Notes: generated by a model not told the origin, from the letters alone. Positions 1-9,232 are shown, counted from the first letter of the stretch. The stretch is DNA of 39,222 nucleotides from Oscillochloris sp. (GCA_012032775.1 JAAUQO010000028.1:1-39222), one strand, 5' to 3'. Made by a program: numbers and translations.

Positions 1-221
1 AGCGCACGTTTGGCGTTGAAGATGAGCAGCATGCGGATGATGAACCAGAACGCAGCCACTAAACCGGTTATACTAAAAAGGGTTGGGAATTTGGAAATTT
101 CAGCGAGGATAAGGCAAGCCAGTAGGATCGCGCCTTCAGGCGCCAGCCATAATGAGTAACGTAAACGACTCAGACCGTCGGATCGGCGTGCGTGTGTCGT
201 CTGCCGATATGGATCGCTCAT
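1..221 (-). CDS. partial small membrane protein, N-terminal part only
   Basis: This is the first 73 codons of a gene that runs off the left edge. Its start codon, at 221 on the minus strand, is preceded by AAGGAG at good spacing (gaaaaaggagtgccggc then ATG). The protein begins MSDPYRQTTHARR. It then shows a basic, polar stretch followed by hydrophobic segments at about residues 26-40 (LAPEGAILLACLILAE) and 50-68 (ITGLVAAFWFIIRMLLIF). It therefore looks like a small integral membrane protein with its N-terminus in the cytoplasm. No family can be named from this piece. It is transcribed divergently from the PspC gene at 488. Confidence 0.6.
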   Translation of the reverse strand, partial: MSDPYRQTTHARRSDGLSRLRYSLWLAPEGAILLACLILAEISKFPTLFSITGLVAAFWFIIRMLLIFNAKRA

Positions 222-487
222 GCCGGCACTCCTTTTTCGCAACAGGTTCGTTGCACACTCAAGCAATCGTTGCTCTAGCATAAGTGTACGATTCATGTGT
301 GACACCTACGGTCACAATCTGGCTGCAACTTTTTTTCGTCGCTGTTCGTCAGATCCGGCTGATGAGGTTTGAAAACGAGGTTGATCGAGTCGGGTTTGCT
401 GTACCGCGCCGCAACAATATTTTGACCGTCAGCGTCGTATAGCCGATGATACTGTGTTCGTCTTTTTTGTGATAAAGGAGTTGTGCC
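222..487. other. divergent intergenic region
   Basis: This 266-base spacer separates the minus-strand gene ending at the left edge from the PspC-domain gene. It must carry both promoters. On the plus strand a possible -35 (TTGACC at about 420) is visible, but no convincing -10 at 17 bases follows. A 66-codon minus-strand reading frame (293-493) overlaps the PspC start, has no family resemblance, and is not called. Confidence 0.4.
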
Positions 488-1126
488 ATGCAACCGCGTC
501 TCACACGAAGCACAACCGATACAATGGTTGCCGGTGTTTGTGGCGGTCTCGCCGACTATTTCAATATTGATCCGGTGATTGTACGGCTAATTTTTGTGTT
601 GGTTACGCTTACCAGTGGTTTTGGTATTCCGGTCTATATTGTGCTCTGGGCGTTGATGCCGAAGGCAAGTAGCGTCTCAGGGCAGAGTTTCCAGCAGGGA
701 TTGCAGCGCTTCGGCGAAGAAGCCAGTCGCTTTGGCCAGGAGTTCGGCCAGGAAGCGGCTCGCCTTGGCCGTGAAGTGCTGGTTGGTCAGCGTCAAGGTC
801 AGGATCAATCGCAGGCTCGCAGTGGCGGCAGCGGGGTGCAGGCTCCGCCGCAGCCGGAATATCGCTTTGATCCAATGACCGGGCAGCCGATCGATCCGAA
901 CACACCGCGCACCGGATCGACGGTCAACCTCGGTGACGCGCCGGCGGATCTCCCGGCTACCTACAATCAGCCCGCCGGTCGCAGGCGCAATTGGGGCGTG
1001 CTAGGCATGATCTTGATCGGCATCGGCGGTTTGATTGTGCTCGAAAATATCGGCATCAATATGTCGCTGGTCTTTCCGCTGCTCCTGATCATCGCCGGTG
1101 TCATTCTGATCACCCGCAAGCGCTGA
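488..1126 (+). CDS. PspC domain-containing membrane protein
   Basis: The 212-residue protein has an N-terminal PspC domain (about residues 3-60) with the typical sequence VAGVCGGLADYFNIDP and a hydrophobic helix ending in LWALMPK. The middle (about 65-155) is low-complexity, rich in Gln, Gly, Arg and Pro. The C-terminus (about 163-212) holds two hydrophobic helices ending in RKR, like the LiaI/LiaF-type membrane domain. PspC proteins sit in the cytoplasmic membrane and take part in phage-shock or envelope-stress responses, usually with PspA. No PspA is visible here, so the role is inferred from the domain alone. The start is set by AAAGGAG a few bases upstream. It ends at a hairpin terminator at 1183-1228. 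Confidence 0.9.
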   Translation: MQPRLTRSTTDTMVAGVCGGLADYFNIDPVIVRLIFVLVTLTSGFGIPVYIVLWALMPKASSVSGQSFQQGLQRFGEEASRFGQEFGQEAARLGREVLVGQRQGQDQSQARSGGSGVQAPPQPEYRFDPMTGQPIDPNTPRTGSTVNLGDAPADLPATYNQPAGRRRNWGVLGMILIGIGGLIVLENIGINMSLVFPLLLIIAGVILITRKR

Positions 1127-1182
1127 GCAGGATACTGGGTTTGGCGAGAGCATAGCGAAAGCGCTTGTTCGACCGTAAAGCA

Positions 1183-1228
1183 TAACACCCGCATCGATCG
1201 TACTGATCGGCGCGGGTGTTAGCTTTGT
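1183..1228 (+). terminator. intrinsic terminator after the PspC gene
   Basis: TAACACCCGC (1183-1192) pairs perfectly with GCGGGTGTTA (1212-1221) and is followed by the T-rich gctttgttt. It lies between the convergent PspC gene (plus) and the DUF92 gene (minus), so it may serve both strands. Confidence 0.75.
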
Positions 1229-1259
1229 TTATAGGGGCGGGCGAAGCGACGGTTATGCC

Positions 1260-2095
1260 TCAGAGCAGTAGCATGCCCAACGCAACCCCTACCAATGCAC
1301 CGAAGATCGAGCTGATCATATTCACTAGATCATTGCCGAACCAGGGGATCCCGCGCATGAATGTATTGGGCCTTCCATCGCGGGCGACTTTTCGCTCAGT
1401 CTCGCGCCCGTCGGGATAACGATAGATCGCCTGGATCGTCGCGCCCATCAAACTGTCGGAAAGTGCGCCCAGCACGCCGCTGAATAATGCGATCGGGATG
1501 ATCAGCCAGGAAACCTGCACACCTGGACTCTTAAAAAGGTGCTCAAGCAAGCTGAAGAGGATAAAGGAGACCCCGATCAGCAGTGCGCCGAGGGCCGATG
1601 CACTTGTCCCAAAATGGTAATTCCGCCTGAGGTGCCGGGTTCAACCACGCGCCCAGTTGTGATCAGGCGCGGCTGATGAGGACTGAGGACACCAAGTTCG
1701 GTCGCCCATGTATCGGCCGTAACGGTTGCCATCAGGCCGATGAAGGCGAAAAGCAGCCATTCCGGCTGCCCCAGGAACGCATAAAGCAGGGCGCAGAGCG
1801 CCGCCAATCCACCGTTCGCCAACGCCTGCACCAGATCGCGGCGCCCGCCTTTGGAGAACTTTTCGGCTGCCCGTTGTTCCTTGATCCGCTCTTTGTAGTG
1901 CGAGAGAATGCTGCTGGAGATGAAGAAGGCAATGAGCGTCAATCCCCACGCCCAACCGCCAAAGCCAAAGGTTCCGGTTCCGACAATCACCGCGCCGAGC
2001 CAACCGCTGCGGGTGAGTGAACGACGCCAATAGGCCAGGCCGCCAATACACGTACTGAGGCCCAGGCCCAGGCTAATTTGTGCAACATCGATCAT
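1260..2095 (-). pseudogene. DUF92/TMEM19-family membrane protein, frameshifted as sequenced
   Basis: Two overlapping minus-strand frames form one protein. The N-terminal frame starts at 2095 (MIDVAQISLGLGLS) and contains the DUF92 hallmarks GWAWGLTLIAFFISSS, DTWATELG and the sequence EPGTSGGIT. Right after ILG it derails into a short tail. The other frame then carries on with TSASALGALLIG and continues to 1260, with further membrane helices and NDLVNMISSIFGALVG. Adding one G to the run at 1608-1610 (CCC on the plus strand) restores a 278-residue polytopic protein of normal family length. DUF92 proteins are integral membrane proteins; some plant relatives act as phytyl-phosphate kinases, but no function can be assigned here. 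I think a sequencing indel is more likely than a true pseudogene. Confidence 0.85.
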
Positions 2096-2110
2096 GGCCG
2101 TCTGGAATAT

Positions 2111-2145
2111 AAAAATCGCGGAGCATGTATCTCTGCTCCGCGATT
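2111..2145 (-). terminator. intrinsic terminator of the SRPBCC gene
   Basis: AATCGCGGAGCA (2114-2125) and TGCTCCGCGATT (2134-2145) form a perfect 12-bp stem with an 8-base loop. Read on the minus strand it is followed by a T run (tttttat), as expected for rho-independent termination of the gene ending at 2169. It also separates that gene from the DUF92 gene starting at 2095. Confidence 0.85.
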
Positions 2146-2168
2146 ATACCAGAGGTTGTGGATTTTGA

Positions 2169-2648
2169 TCAGGCGGCAACAGCGCGAGCTTTTAACGTAT
2201 CACCGCTGATACTTTTGCCGATCGACTTCAAGGCGCCTTCCAATTCAACCGCGAGCATATCGGCTACCTGCTGCGTCGGTACGAAGGCAGCCATCGGGCC
2301 AAGCATTGGCGCCAGATCCAGACCCATTGTGGCTTCAATTTGCGTACCGTTGACACCGGCGCTCAACTTCCAACGTGTCTGCACCGGTAGAGGGTTACGC
2401 ACATTGAACACAATCTCTTCATCGTCCGTCCAGGTAAGATCACCCTCGCAACGGATCGTCCCGAAGATCCCGCCCATTGACATATGTGTCACGAGCCGGG
2501 CCTTGCGAGCCTGGTCGTCGCGGGCGAGCATTTCAACTTTTTGGACGCGCGGGAGCAGCCGACCGATCATGTTTGGATCCGACAGCGCCGCGAAGATCTG
2601 GGCAGGCGTGACGCCTTCGATGAAGCTGCGCCGTGTTACCGTGATCAT
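2169..2648 (-). CDS. SRPBCC-fold (polyketide cyclase/START-like) protein
   Basis: The 159-residue protein begins MITVTRRSFIEGVTPAQIFAAL and has the pattern of the SRPBCC fold: an N-terminal strand, FIEGVTPAQIFAALSDP, a central sheet (GGIFGTIRCEGDLTW, RWKLSAGVNGTQIEAT) and a long C-terminal helix (VADMLAVELEGALKSIGKSI) that caps the cavity. Such proteins bind hydrophobic ligands, and no ligand can be named. An upstream in-frame extension exists, but the start at 2648 has GAGGAG directly before it and a consensus promoter 120 bases upstream. The gene is monocistronic, bounded by that promoter and the terminator at 2111-2145. Confidence 0.8.
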   Translation of the reverse strand: MITVTRRSFIEGVTPAQIFAALSDPNMIGRLLPRVQKVEMLARDDQARKARLVTHMSMGGIFGTIRCEGDLTWTDDEEIVFNVRNPLPVQTRWKLSAGVNGTQIEATMGLDLAPMLGPMAAFVPTQQVADMLAVELEGALKSIGKSISGDTLKARAVAA

Positions 2649-2767
2649 AGGGCTTCTCCTCTTAACTCTCTCAAGAAACGGTTTCGTTGCTGCGGGGTGG
2701 ACTACCGCAGAAGCAACTGGTTGTATGTCAGTCGGAATAGTTGGGTTTGTCAATGTTTTGCAAAGTT

Positions 2768-2796
2768 AGTATACCCTTTCTGGAGACCGATGTCAA
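2768..2796 (-). promoter_or_regulatory. sigma70-type promoter for the SRPBCC gene
   Basis: On the minus strand TTGACA (2791-2796) is separated by exactly 17 bases from TATACT (2768-2773). Transcription would start near 2761, giving a leader of about 113 bases before the ATG at 2648. Confidence 0.8.
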
Positions 2797-3081
2797 TCGA
2801 TATTGATCGCAGATCTAGGTGAATTTTTGTGATTCGCGGTTGTGCATGCCCTGTGCAAAGAGTTAGATTCGGCGTCTGGAGCATTCCATTCATGGCCGAA
2901 TTGCCGGCCGCAGGTTGCATAGGTTAGCCACATTGTGATGTAAGGCAAGCCCCTGGAGCGACATAGTTTCGTCACACAATCGTGAATTCGGGGTCACATC
3001 GGCTTGCTACAACACATATGCACGGTGCTGTGAACAGCGCGTGATCCGCCCGGAATGAGCGATACTTGAGAGGTGCAGGAT
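2797..3081. other. intergenic region with no recognised feature
   Basis: Together with the leader and promoter of the SRPBCC gene this forms a gene-free stretch of 433 bases (2649-3081). I see no reading frame with family resemblance, no RNA gene and no strong hairpin. A weak GATACT about 20 bases before the CPBP start could be a -10 box, but it has no good -35. Confidence 0.4.
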
Positions 3082-4251
3082 ATGGTGAATGAAGATCAGG
3101 TGCTGACTGCGGCCAATCAGCCTCCGCGCTGGCCGATTATCGCCGGCGGTGGGGCATATTTGTTGTTGGTGGCCCTTGGAATTGCTCTTGGCGGCGAAAT
3201 AGGGCAGATCGCTCTGGCCGGCTTGAATGCGTTGCCGTTTGCGGTGCTGGCGGTGCTGGCGTATCTCGGTGGCCGTAGCTTTAACTGGGCCTGGATTGCC
3301 ACGATTCTCTGGCTGATGTTGTTGGTCGGCGGTGCGACATTGATCGCAGTCGGTTCGGCCGGCGCCGCCCTGTTCGAGATCTCGGCCGATACGCCGACAG
3401 CACCTGCGCCGACGGGGGGCGAGATCTTGCAGATCGGTTTGATTCTGGCTGGTGTTCTCGTCGCAATCGGGCTCGGCGTACTGTGCATGATCGCGCCGAT
3501 TCGCCGTGTTCTGGCGCGCATGGTACCAATCGATCCCGAATCGTTCGTGCATACGGTAGCCCTGGCCTGTGTGGTTACGGTGGGGCTGATCTGTGTGGTG
3601 CCGCTGCTGGTGATCGGCGCACCGCCGCTGCTTGCCGCAATTGCTCAGGCCGGCGGCGATTCATCTGATGCCCTCGTCACTAATCGCGATAGCGCCGGGC
3701 AGTTGCGCGATCAGGTTTATAGCCTGATCTGGACGATCCCGGCTGCGGTTCTGGCTGTCGGTTATGGCGTGCGGCGCAATCTGGCCGCTGCGTTGCAACG
3801 GCTTGGCTTTGTTCGCCCGACGCTGCGACAGGTGCTTGCCGGTGTTGGGATCGCGCTGTTGCTTGCCGGTGCAGTGCAGTTGATCGGCGCCGGGATCGAT
3901 TGGCTCTGGAATAGTCTGGGTTGGGCGACAACCGATGAAGAGGCGTTTTCTGAACTGCTGGCTTTCGCGCTGAATCCGATCGGAGCGATTGTGATCGGTG
4001 TGACTGCCGGCCTTGGCGAGGAGCTTGCCGTCCGCGGTGTGTTGCAACCGCGGCTTGGTTTGATCGTCTCGAATCTGTTCTTCACCAGCTTGCATGCCTT
4101 GCAGTACAACTGGGATGCGCTGCTGATCGTCTTCCTGGTCGGGATGGTCTGTGGCATTGTGCGTAATCGAACCAATACCAGCACTGCCGCTATCGTCCAC
4201 GGAACCTACAACTTCAGCCTGATTATGCTCTCGATTACGCTTGGGACGTAG
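3082..4251 (+). CDS. CPBP family intramembrane metalloprotease (CAAX protease-like)
   Basis: The 389-residue polytopic membrane protein has the Abi/CPBP motifs in its C-terminal third: EELAVRG (the paired Glu and Arg), then FTSLHALQY with the first His, and IVHGTYNF with the second. The N-terminal 250 residues hold about six to seven further hydrophobic helices. Families of this type include Rce1-like prenyl-protein proteases and bacteriocin self-immunity proteins; the substrate here is unknown. The ATG at 3082 is chosen over a GTG three codons earlier because GAGAGG lies at the right distance. It is the first gene of a plus-strand run that includes a secreted hydrolase and an ABC-2 exporter. 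CPBP proteases often accompany such exporters, which suggests a shared export or immunity role. Confidence 0.85.
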   Translation: MVNEDQVLTAANQPPRWPIIAGGGAYLLLVALGIALGGEIGQIALAGLNALPFAVLAVLAYLGGRSFNWAWIATILWLMLLVGGATLIAVGSAGAALFEISADTPTAPAPTGGEILQIGLILAGVLVAIGLGVLCMIAPIRRVLARMVPIDPESFVHTVALACVVTVGLICVVPLLVIGAPPLLAAIAQAGGDSSDALVTNRDSAGQLRDQVYSLIWTIPAAVLAVGYGVRRNLAAALQRLGFVRPTLRQVLAGVGIALLLAGAVQLIGAGIDWLWNSLGWATTDEEAFSELLAFALNPIGAIVIGVTAGLGEELAVRGVLQPRLGLIVSNLFFTSLHALQYNWDALLIVFLVGMVCGIVRNRTNTSTAAIVHGTYNFSLIMLSITLGT

Positions 4252-4311
4252 AGTTTCATACAGGCTTGCGCCGCAGATTGTATGCCGCACGCCTCCTATG
4301 AGAGGTTTTCA

Positions 4312-5761
4312 ATGCGCTATGGGATTATGCTTATCCTGGTAACTCTGTTGCTGAGTAGTTGTGCGACTGTGGGCCAGGCAAATGATGTTGCTGATCCAAC
4401 TCGGGTGTTGGAGGCATGCCGGCTGCGGGCGCCGGCGGCGGTCGAGCAGATTGCGGCAGAGTGTGGGACGCTGGCGGTGCCGGCTGATTATGCGCAGCCC
4501 AACGGTGCCACGATCGATCTGAACCTGGCGGTAATCCCGGCGATCGGTCGTTCGGCAACCACTGATCCGCTGGTCTTACTGGCCGGCGGGCCGGGCCAGG
4601 GCGCGATCACCAGTTTTGTGCCTCTGGTGTCGCGGCTCGGTTCAATCAACCAGAATCGCGATATTCTGCTTGTCGATCAGCGCGGCACCGGCGATTCTAC
4701 GCCGCTGAACTGTCCGATCGATAGCTTGCCCACAGAAGACTCGCCGGCTGCCTATACCGCCTGGGTTCAGGATTGCGTCGAGCGCCAGTCGGTTGATCCG
4801 CGCCTGTTCACAACCATGGCCGCCGCCCGCGATCTTGAGGCGGTGCGCGTTGCGCTCGGTTATTCGCACTGAATCTGCTTGGCGTGTCGTATGGTACGCG
4901 CCTGGCGATGACGTATGCCGACCTGTTTCCGGATCGGGTGCGTACACTCGTGCTCGATGGGATTGTGCCGCAACAGGATGCGCTCGGGGTCACAATGGGC
5001 CGCGACGCGCAACGGGCGCTTGATCTGCTGTTCGAGCGCTGCGCCGCCGATCCGGCATGTGCGGCCGCCTTTCCCGATCTGTCGGCCCGCTTTACAAATC
5101 TGTTGAACGAGTTGGCAACGCCGTTGGAAGTCGAGTTGTCCGATCCGTTCACCGGTTTGCCGACAACGGTTGAACTGAGCCGTGAGTTGGCTGCGATCAC
5201 GGTGCAAACCTTGAGTTATGCGCCGGAGACAAGCGCACTCCTGCCGCTGCTGATCAGCACCGCCGCCGCTGGCGATCTGCGCCCGTTGGCGGCACAAACG
5301 CTGCTGGTGCAGGAGCAACTGCCGAGACGATCGCACTTGGCCTGCGCTTCAGTGTGATGTGCGGCGAGGATGTGCCTTTTTATCCAGCGGCGGGTGATCT
5401 GGCTGAGAGCTACCTGGGCGAGCAGATGGTTGAAGCATTTACGGCCCCCTGTGCCGTCTGGCCACATACGCCGGCCGAGGATGCCGTTCGCCAACCGATA
5501 GCTTCAAGTGTGCCGACGCTGTTGCTTTCCGGTGAATACGATCCGGTTACACCGCCGGCGAATGGCGAGATTGTATCGGAAACGTTTCCAAACAGCCTGC
5601 ATATTGTCGCTCCCGGCCAGGGCCACAATGTCTTTTTCCGCGGCTGTTTGCCCACATTGACGGCCGAGTTTGTGGCAAGCGCCGATCCCGGCGCCCTTGA
5701 TACCACATGTGTCGAGCGGCTCGACGCACCGCCGTTCTTTCTGCGATTTACTGGTCCATAG
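4312..5761 (+). pseudogene. alpha/beta hydrolase, TAP-type lipoprotein, two frameshifts as sequenced
   Basis: Three consecutive frames form one 483-residue hydrolase of the tripeptidyl-aminopeptidase (TAP) group. The start at 4312 follows GAGAGG and gives a lipoprotein signal (MRYGIMLILVTLLLSSC). Further motifs are the oxyanion HG-equivalent LLAGGPGQG, the nucleophile in GVSYG (just after the first break), the Cys-containing VMCGED, the acid in SGEYDPVTPP and the His in GQGHNVF. The first break lies at about 4869 (adding a C gives SHLNLLGVSYG) and the second at about 5320 (adding a G gives QLAETIAL). Both repairs lengthen an existing base pair run. Family members remove short peptides from exported substrates. 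Ten bases separate it from the ABC ATPase gene, so the genes are probably co-transcribed. Confidence 0.85.
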
Positions 5762-5771
5762 GAGTGATACG

Positions 5772-6506
5772 ATGATCGAAGTCGATAACCTTGCTCGGCG
5801 CTTTGGCAAGATCGAGGCACTGCGCGATGTGAGTTTCAGCGCCGCAAACGGGCGGATCACCGGCCTGCTCGGGCCGAACGGCGCCGGCAAAACCACCACG
5901 CTGCGGATTATGTATGCGCTTTTGCAACCCGATCGAGGCCGGGTTACGATCGACGGCATTGATCCGCAGGCCCAACCTACTGCTGCGCGAAGCCGGTTGG
6001 GGGTGTTGCCCGATAGTCGTGGATTGTACGGCCGGCTCACGAGTCGCGAGAATATACGTTACTTCGGCCGCATGCATGGGTTGAGCGGCGCCGATCTTGA
6101 ACAGCGCATCGACCGGATTATCAATCTGCTCGATATGCACGACATCGCCGACCGGCGCACCGATGGGTTTTCGCAAGGCCAGCGAGTGAAAGTGGCGATC
6201 GGTCGTGCGATTGTGCATGATCCGCCGAATGTCGTGCTCGACGAGCCGACCAACGGGCTTGATGTGCTGGCGACACGGGCGATGCGCACGGTGATCCGCC
6301 GCCTGCGTGATGAAGGTCGCTGTGTGCTCTTCTCCAGCCATATTATGCAGGAGGTAGCGGCACTCTGTGATCAGGTGGTGGTGATCGCACAGGGCACCGT
6401 AACAGCTGCCGGCTCGCCCGATGAACTGCGGCGCATGACCGGCCACGATAGCCTGGAAGATGCCTTTGTAACGGCGATCGGCTCGGCTGAGGGATTGATG
6501 GCGTAG
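5772..6506 (+). CDS. ABC transporter ATP-binding protein, NatA-like
   Basis: The 244-residue ATPase has Walker A GPNGAGKT (residues 34-41), signature FSQGQRVKVAIGRA, Walker B VVLDEPTNGLD and the switch His in FSSHIMQEV. This is the DrrA/NatA subgroup that drives ABC-2 exporters. The ATG at 5772 has GGAGTG before it; a longer frame upstream overlaps the preceding hydrolase and is not used. The permease follows 63 bases later. A short AAGGCAA/TTGCCTT hairpin followed by TT lies in that gap and might lower downstream expression, but it is weak. Confidence 0.92.
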   Translation: MIEVDNLARRFGKIEALRDVSFSAANGRITGLLGPNGAGKTTTLRIMYALLQPDRGRVTIDGIDPQAQPTAARSRLGVLPDSRGLYGRLTSRENIRYFGRMHGLSGADLEQRIDRIINLLDMHDIADRRTDGFSQGQRVKVAIGRAIVHDPPNVVLDEPTNGLDVLATRAMRTVIRRLRDEGRCVLFSSHIMQEVAALCDQVVVIAQGTVTAAGSPDELRRMTGHDSLEDAFVTAIGSAEGLMA

Positions 6507-6569
6507 CGTGAATCCAGAAGGCAAAATTTCGCATGTTGCCTTTTGCATTGACTATCCGGAGTACCGTGC

Positions 6570-7742
6570 ATGTTTTCGAAGATTATGATTGTGTTGCGCA
6601 AGGAGTTGACCGATCATTTTCGTGATCGCCGCTCGTTGACGACCAGTCTGTTCAGTGCCTTGCTTGGGCCGCTTATGTTGTTGCTGCTGCTGTTCGTTAT
6701 TGGGGGCAGCAGCGCGGAACAGGCCGAACGCCCGCTGGAATTACCGGTTCAAGGCGCCGAAAACGCACCCGGTCTGGTGGCGTTTCTGGAGCAGCGCAAC
6801 GTGGTTCTGATCGATCCGCCCACTGATCCTGCGGCGGCGGTGCGTGAAGCAGCAGTTGAGGCCGTCGTCGTGATCGAGCCGAACTACCAGGAACGGGTCG
6901 ATTCCGGCTTGCCCGCACCGATCCAGTTGATCGCCGATACTTCGCGCCAGAGCGCATCGCCGACGATCAGCCGGGTGCTGCAACTGCTGGAAGCATATAA
7001 CAATCAATTAGCGACGTTACGCTTGCAAGCCCGTGGCGTCAGTCCGAGTGTGATTACGCCGCTGGCGGTGGAACTTATCGACATCGCTACGCCGCAGAGC
7101 CGTGCGGCGGCGCTGCTGAATATTTTGCCTTATTTCCTGATTTTTGCGGTGTTTGTCGGCGGCATGAGCATGACCATCGACATGACTGCCGGCGAACGCG
7201 AGCGTGGTTCATTGGAGCCATTATTGATCGGGCCGCTCAGCCGGGCTGAACTGCTGCTGGGCAAACTCAGCGCGGCTCTGGTGCCGGCGGCGCTGAGTGT
7301 TCTGGCGGCGTTGCTCGGCTTTGCCGCCGTGATCAACCTGGCACCGCTCGATCAGGAGCTTGGGGTGCGGCTGAGCCTTGATCCGCTGGCCTTTGTCGGG
7401 ATCTTTCTGATCACGTTGCCGATGTTGTTGCTGGCCGGCGCATTGCAGATGATCATCGCTTCCGGCTCGCGTACCGTGAAGGAAGCCCAGAGCTATCTTT
7501 CCTTTCTGCCGCTGATTCCGGCCTTGCCGGGACTCTTCCTGGCCTTCCTGCCGATCCGGCCCGCACTCTGGATGATGCTCGTACCGACCTTCGGCCAGCA
7601 GTTGCTGATCAATCAGTTGATGCGCGGCGAGGCGTTGGATCTGTTGTTTGTGGCGGTTTCAACAGCGGTGACGGTGGTTGTTGGTGTGGTGTTGATCTTG
7701 GTTGCGGTGCGTCTGTTCAGCCGTGAACGGCTTGTGATGTAA
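6570..7742 (+). CDS. ABC-2 type permease, NatB-like
   Basis: The 390-residue protein has the NatB plan. An N-terminal helix follows a KELTDHFRDRRSL motif, then comes a large extracytoplasmic domain (about residues 45-200). Five or six helices then begin at about residue 205, with the conserved MSMTIDMTAGERERGSLEPLL region between the first two of them. It forms the membrane channel for the ATPase encoded just upstream. In Bacillus, NatAB exports sodium, but many relatives export peptides or antibiotics, so the substrate is open. The start at 6570 has GGAGT upstream; an internal ATG five codons later is the alternative. Confidence 0.88.
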   Translation: MFSKIMIVLRKELTDHFRDRRSLTTSLFSALLGPLMLLLLLFVIGGSSAEQAERPLELPVQGAENAPGLVAFLEQRNVVLIDPPTDPAAAVREAAVEAVVVIEPNYQERVDSGLPAPIQLIADTSRQSASPTISRVLQLLEAYNNQLATLRLQARGVSPSVITPLAVELIDIATPQSRAAALLNILPYFLIFAVFVGGMSMTIDMTAGERERGSLEPLLIGPLSRAELLLGKLSAALVPAALSVLAALLGFAAVINLAPLDQELGVRLSLDPLAFVGIFLITLPMLLLAGALQMIIASGSRTVKEAQSYLSFLPLIPALPGLFLAFLPIRPALWMMLVPTFGQQLLINQLMRGEALDLLFVAVSTAVTVVVGVVLILVAVRLFSRERLVM

Positions 7743-7744
7743 CC

Positions 7745-7786
7745 ATTTCCGGAATCGTTTCCACGATTTCCGGAATCGTTTCCACG
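7745..7786 (+). repeat. perfect 21-bp tandem duplication
   Basis: The unit atttccggaatcgtttccacg occurs at 7745-7765 and again without change at 7766-7786, directly after the NatB-like stop codon and before the broken membrane gene. The identity of the copies points to a recent duplication. Confidence 0.9.
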
Positions 7787-7791
7787 GAGCG

Positions 7792-8574
7792 ATGAAGTTT
7801 ATGGTAAGCGAGCGAACGCAATCTTCTGTTTGCGAGTTTGCTCGGTTGTTTGTTGGCGTTGCCGATACCGGCCTTTGCCGATGGTGTGCTCGGGGTGAGT
7901 TTGATGCTCTGGATGGTTATGAACGGCGGCATTGCCCTGATCACGGTGATCCGGTTCCGCAGCGGCGGCTTTTACTCCGATGGGATGCGCATTCTGCAAC
8001 TGCTGCGCGGCGGCCCGACGGTTGAACGCTGGTGCGCCGCTGCACTGCTCGGGAGTGGTATGCTGAGTATGCGCCCGCGTGATGTGAGTCGCGCACTGCT
8101 CGAACAGGCGACCAGTATCTCCGACGGCACCCTGGACGATCTGAGTGCTCGCCGGATGGCTTATTCGATCACGCTCGATCGGGGTGAGCCGGAGCTTGCC
8201 GGCGCGCATCTGGAGTATGTGCTGGCCAATCTCGTCGCTACCCGCCGCCGTTTCAGCCGGCGATCAAACTCGAAGCCGCCTATTTTAACGCGCTCTATCG
8301 CGATCAAGCGGCAACAGCGCGCAAGATGCTGGCTGCGGCTCGTGGCGGCGCGCTGATCGAAGCATACACGCGCAAACGGGTTGAGGCAGCGGTGTTGTTG
8401 GCCGAGGACCGCAACGCCGAGGCCCACGCAGTTGCTACTGCCGGCCTGGAGGCTTTGGAACGGGCGCAACCCGGCATTGTCGGCGAGTTCGAACGCGACA
8501 TGCTGCGCGATCTGCTGGCCCGTAGCACGACCAATATGGAACCAAGCAACCATGGCAACGATCCTTGTGGTTGA
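7792..8574 (+). pseudogene. broken membrane protein resembling the C-terminal part of M50-type proteins
   Basis: The main frame (from about 7838) reads NLLFASLLGCLLALPIPAF, then a hydrophobic helix and FRSGGFYSDGMRILQLLRGG. It then continues into a helical, TPR-like region (RPRDVSRALLEQA). At about 8232 the frame breaks; adding one C gives NLRRYPPPFQPAIKLEAAY and continues to 8574. The SDG-containing segment and the following repeats recall the cytoplasmic part of M50 site-2-protease-like proteins, but this rests on memory. The HExxH zinc motif is absent, and only 50 bases separate the NatB stop from this gene, so any protease domain is missing. The beginning is unclear: ATGs at 7792 and 7801 are in a different frame from the body. 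The tail overlaps the response regulator start by 23 bases. Confidence 0.5.
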
Positions 8575-9232
8575 AGATGAACACGAATTGGCGGCGCTGA
8601 TCCGGCGCCAACTTGAAGCCGAAGGCCATACGGCGCTGACGGTTCATGACGGGCGGACGGCGTTGCTGCTGGCCGAGCAGGCTCGCCCTGATCTGGTGAT
8701 CCTTGATTGGATGCTGCCCGAACTGGACGGGTTGGCGGTGATGCGCCGCTTGCGTGAGCGCTCGGCGGTGCCGATTTTGATGCTCACCGCCCGCGACGAC
8801 GAGGCCGATCGGGTGTTGGGATTGGAAGTCGGCGCCGACGATTACCTTACCAAGCCGTTCAGCTTGCGTGAGTTGTTGGCGCGTGTGCGGGCGATCCTGC
8901 GCCGGATTGAATTGCTTACCCGGCCGCCGACCACAGTCGATACCTCGCCAATCGTGCATGATCGGCTGGCGATCGATCCGCTGGCGCGCCGGGTGACGAT
9001 CGATCAGCAGGTCGTGGATCTGACGGTCAAAGAGTACGATCTACTGTTGCTGCTGGCGCGCAATCCCGGCCGCAGTTTCAGCCGCGCCTATCTGCTTGAT
9101 CACATTTGGGGCGACGATTATGAAGGTGGTGATCGTACTGTTGATACGCATATTGTGCGCTTGCGCCGCAAACTCGGCGAACAGGGCGAACGGATCAGCA
9201 CGGTCTGGGGGGTGGGTTATCGCTTTGAATAA
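8552..9232 (+). CDS. response regulator, OmpR/PhoB family
   Basis: The 226-residue protein has a receiver domain with the acidic pair ED at residues 8-9, phospho-acceptor Asp52 in VILDWMLP, Thr79 in MLTARDD and Lys101 in YLTKPF. A winged-helix DNA-binding domain follows (about 128-226), ending VDTHIVRLRRKL...TVWGVGYRFE. The ATG at 8552 gives the canonical MATILVVEDE. A longer upstream frame would run through the preceding gene and is rejected. The cognate kinase starts 38 bases downstream. The gene shares a 23-base overlap with the tail of the broken membrane gene, which suggests translational coupling and one operon from the exporter to the kinase. Confidence 0.93.
   Translation: MATILVVEDEHELAALIRRQLEAEGHTALTVHDGRTALLLAEQARPDLVILDWMLPELDGLAVMRRLRERSAVPILMLTARDDEADRVLGLEVGADDYLTKPFSLRELLARVRAILRRIELLTRPPTTVDTSPIVHDRLAIDPLARRVTIDQQVVDLTVKEYDLLLLLARNPGRSFSRAYLLDHIWGDDYEGGDRTVDTHIVRLRRKLGEQGERISTVWGVGYRFE

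Noticed and set aside
293-493. 66-codon minus-strand frame upstream of the PspC gene
   Set aside because: It overlaps the PspC start and ribosome site, has no ribosome site of its own and no family resemblance.
6520-6547. Hairpin between the ABC ATPase and permease genes as a terminator
   Set aside because: Only 7 bp and a weak T tract. The two genes encode one transporter and should be co-expressed.
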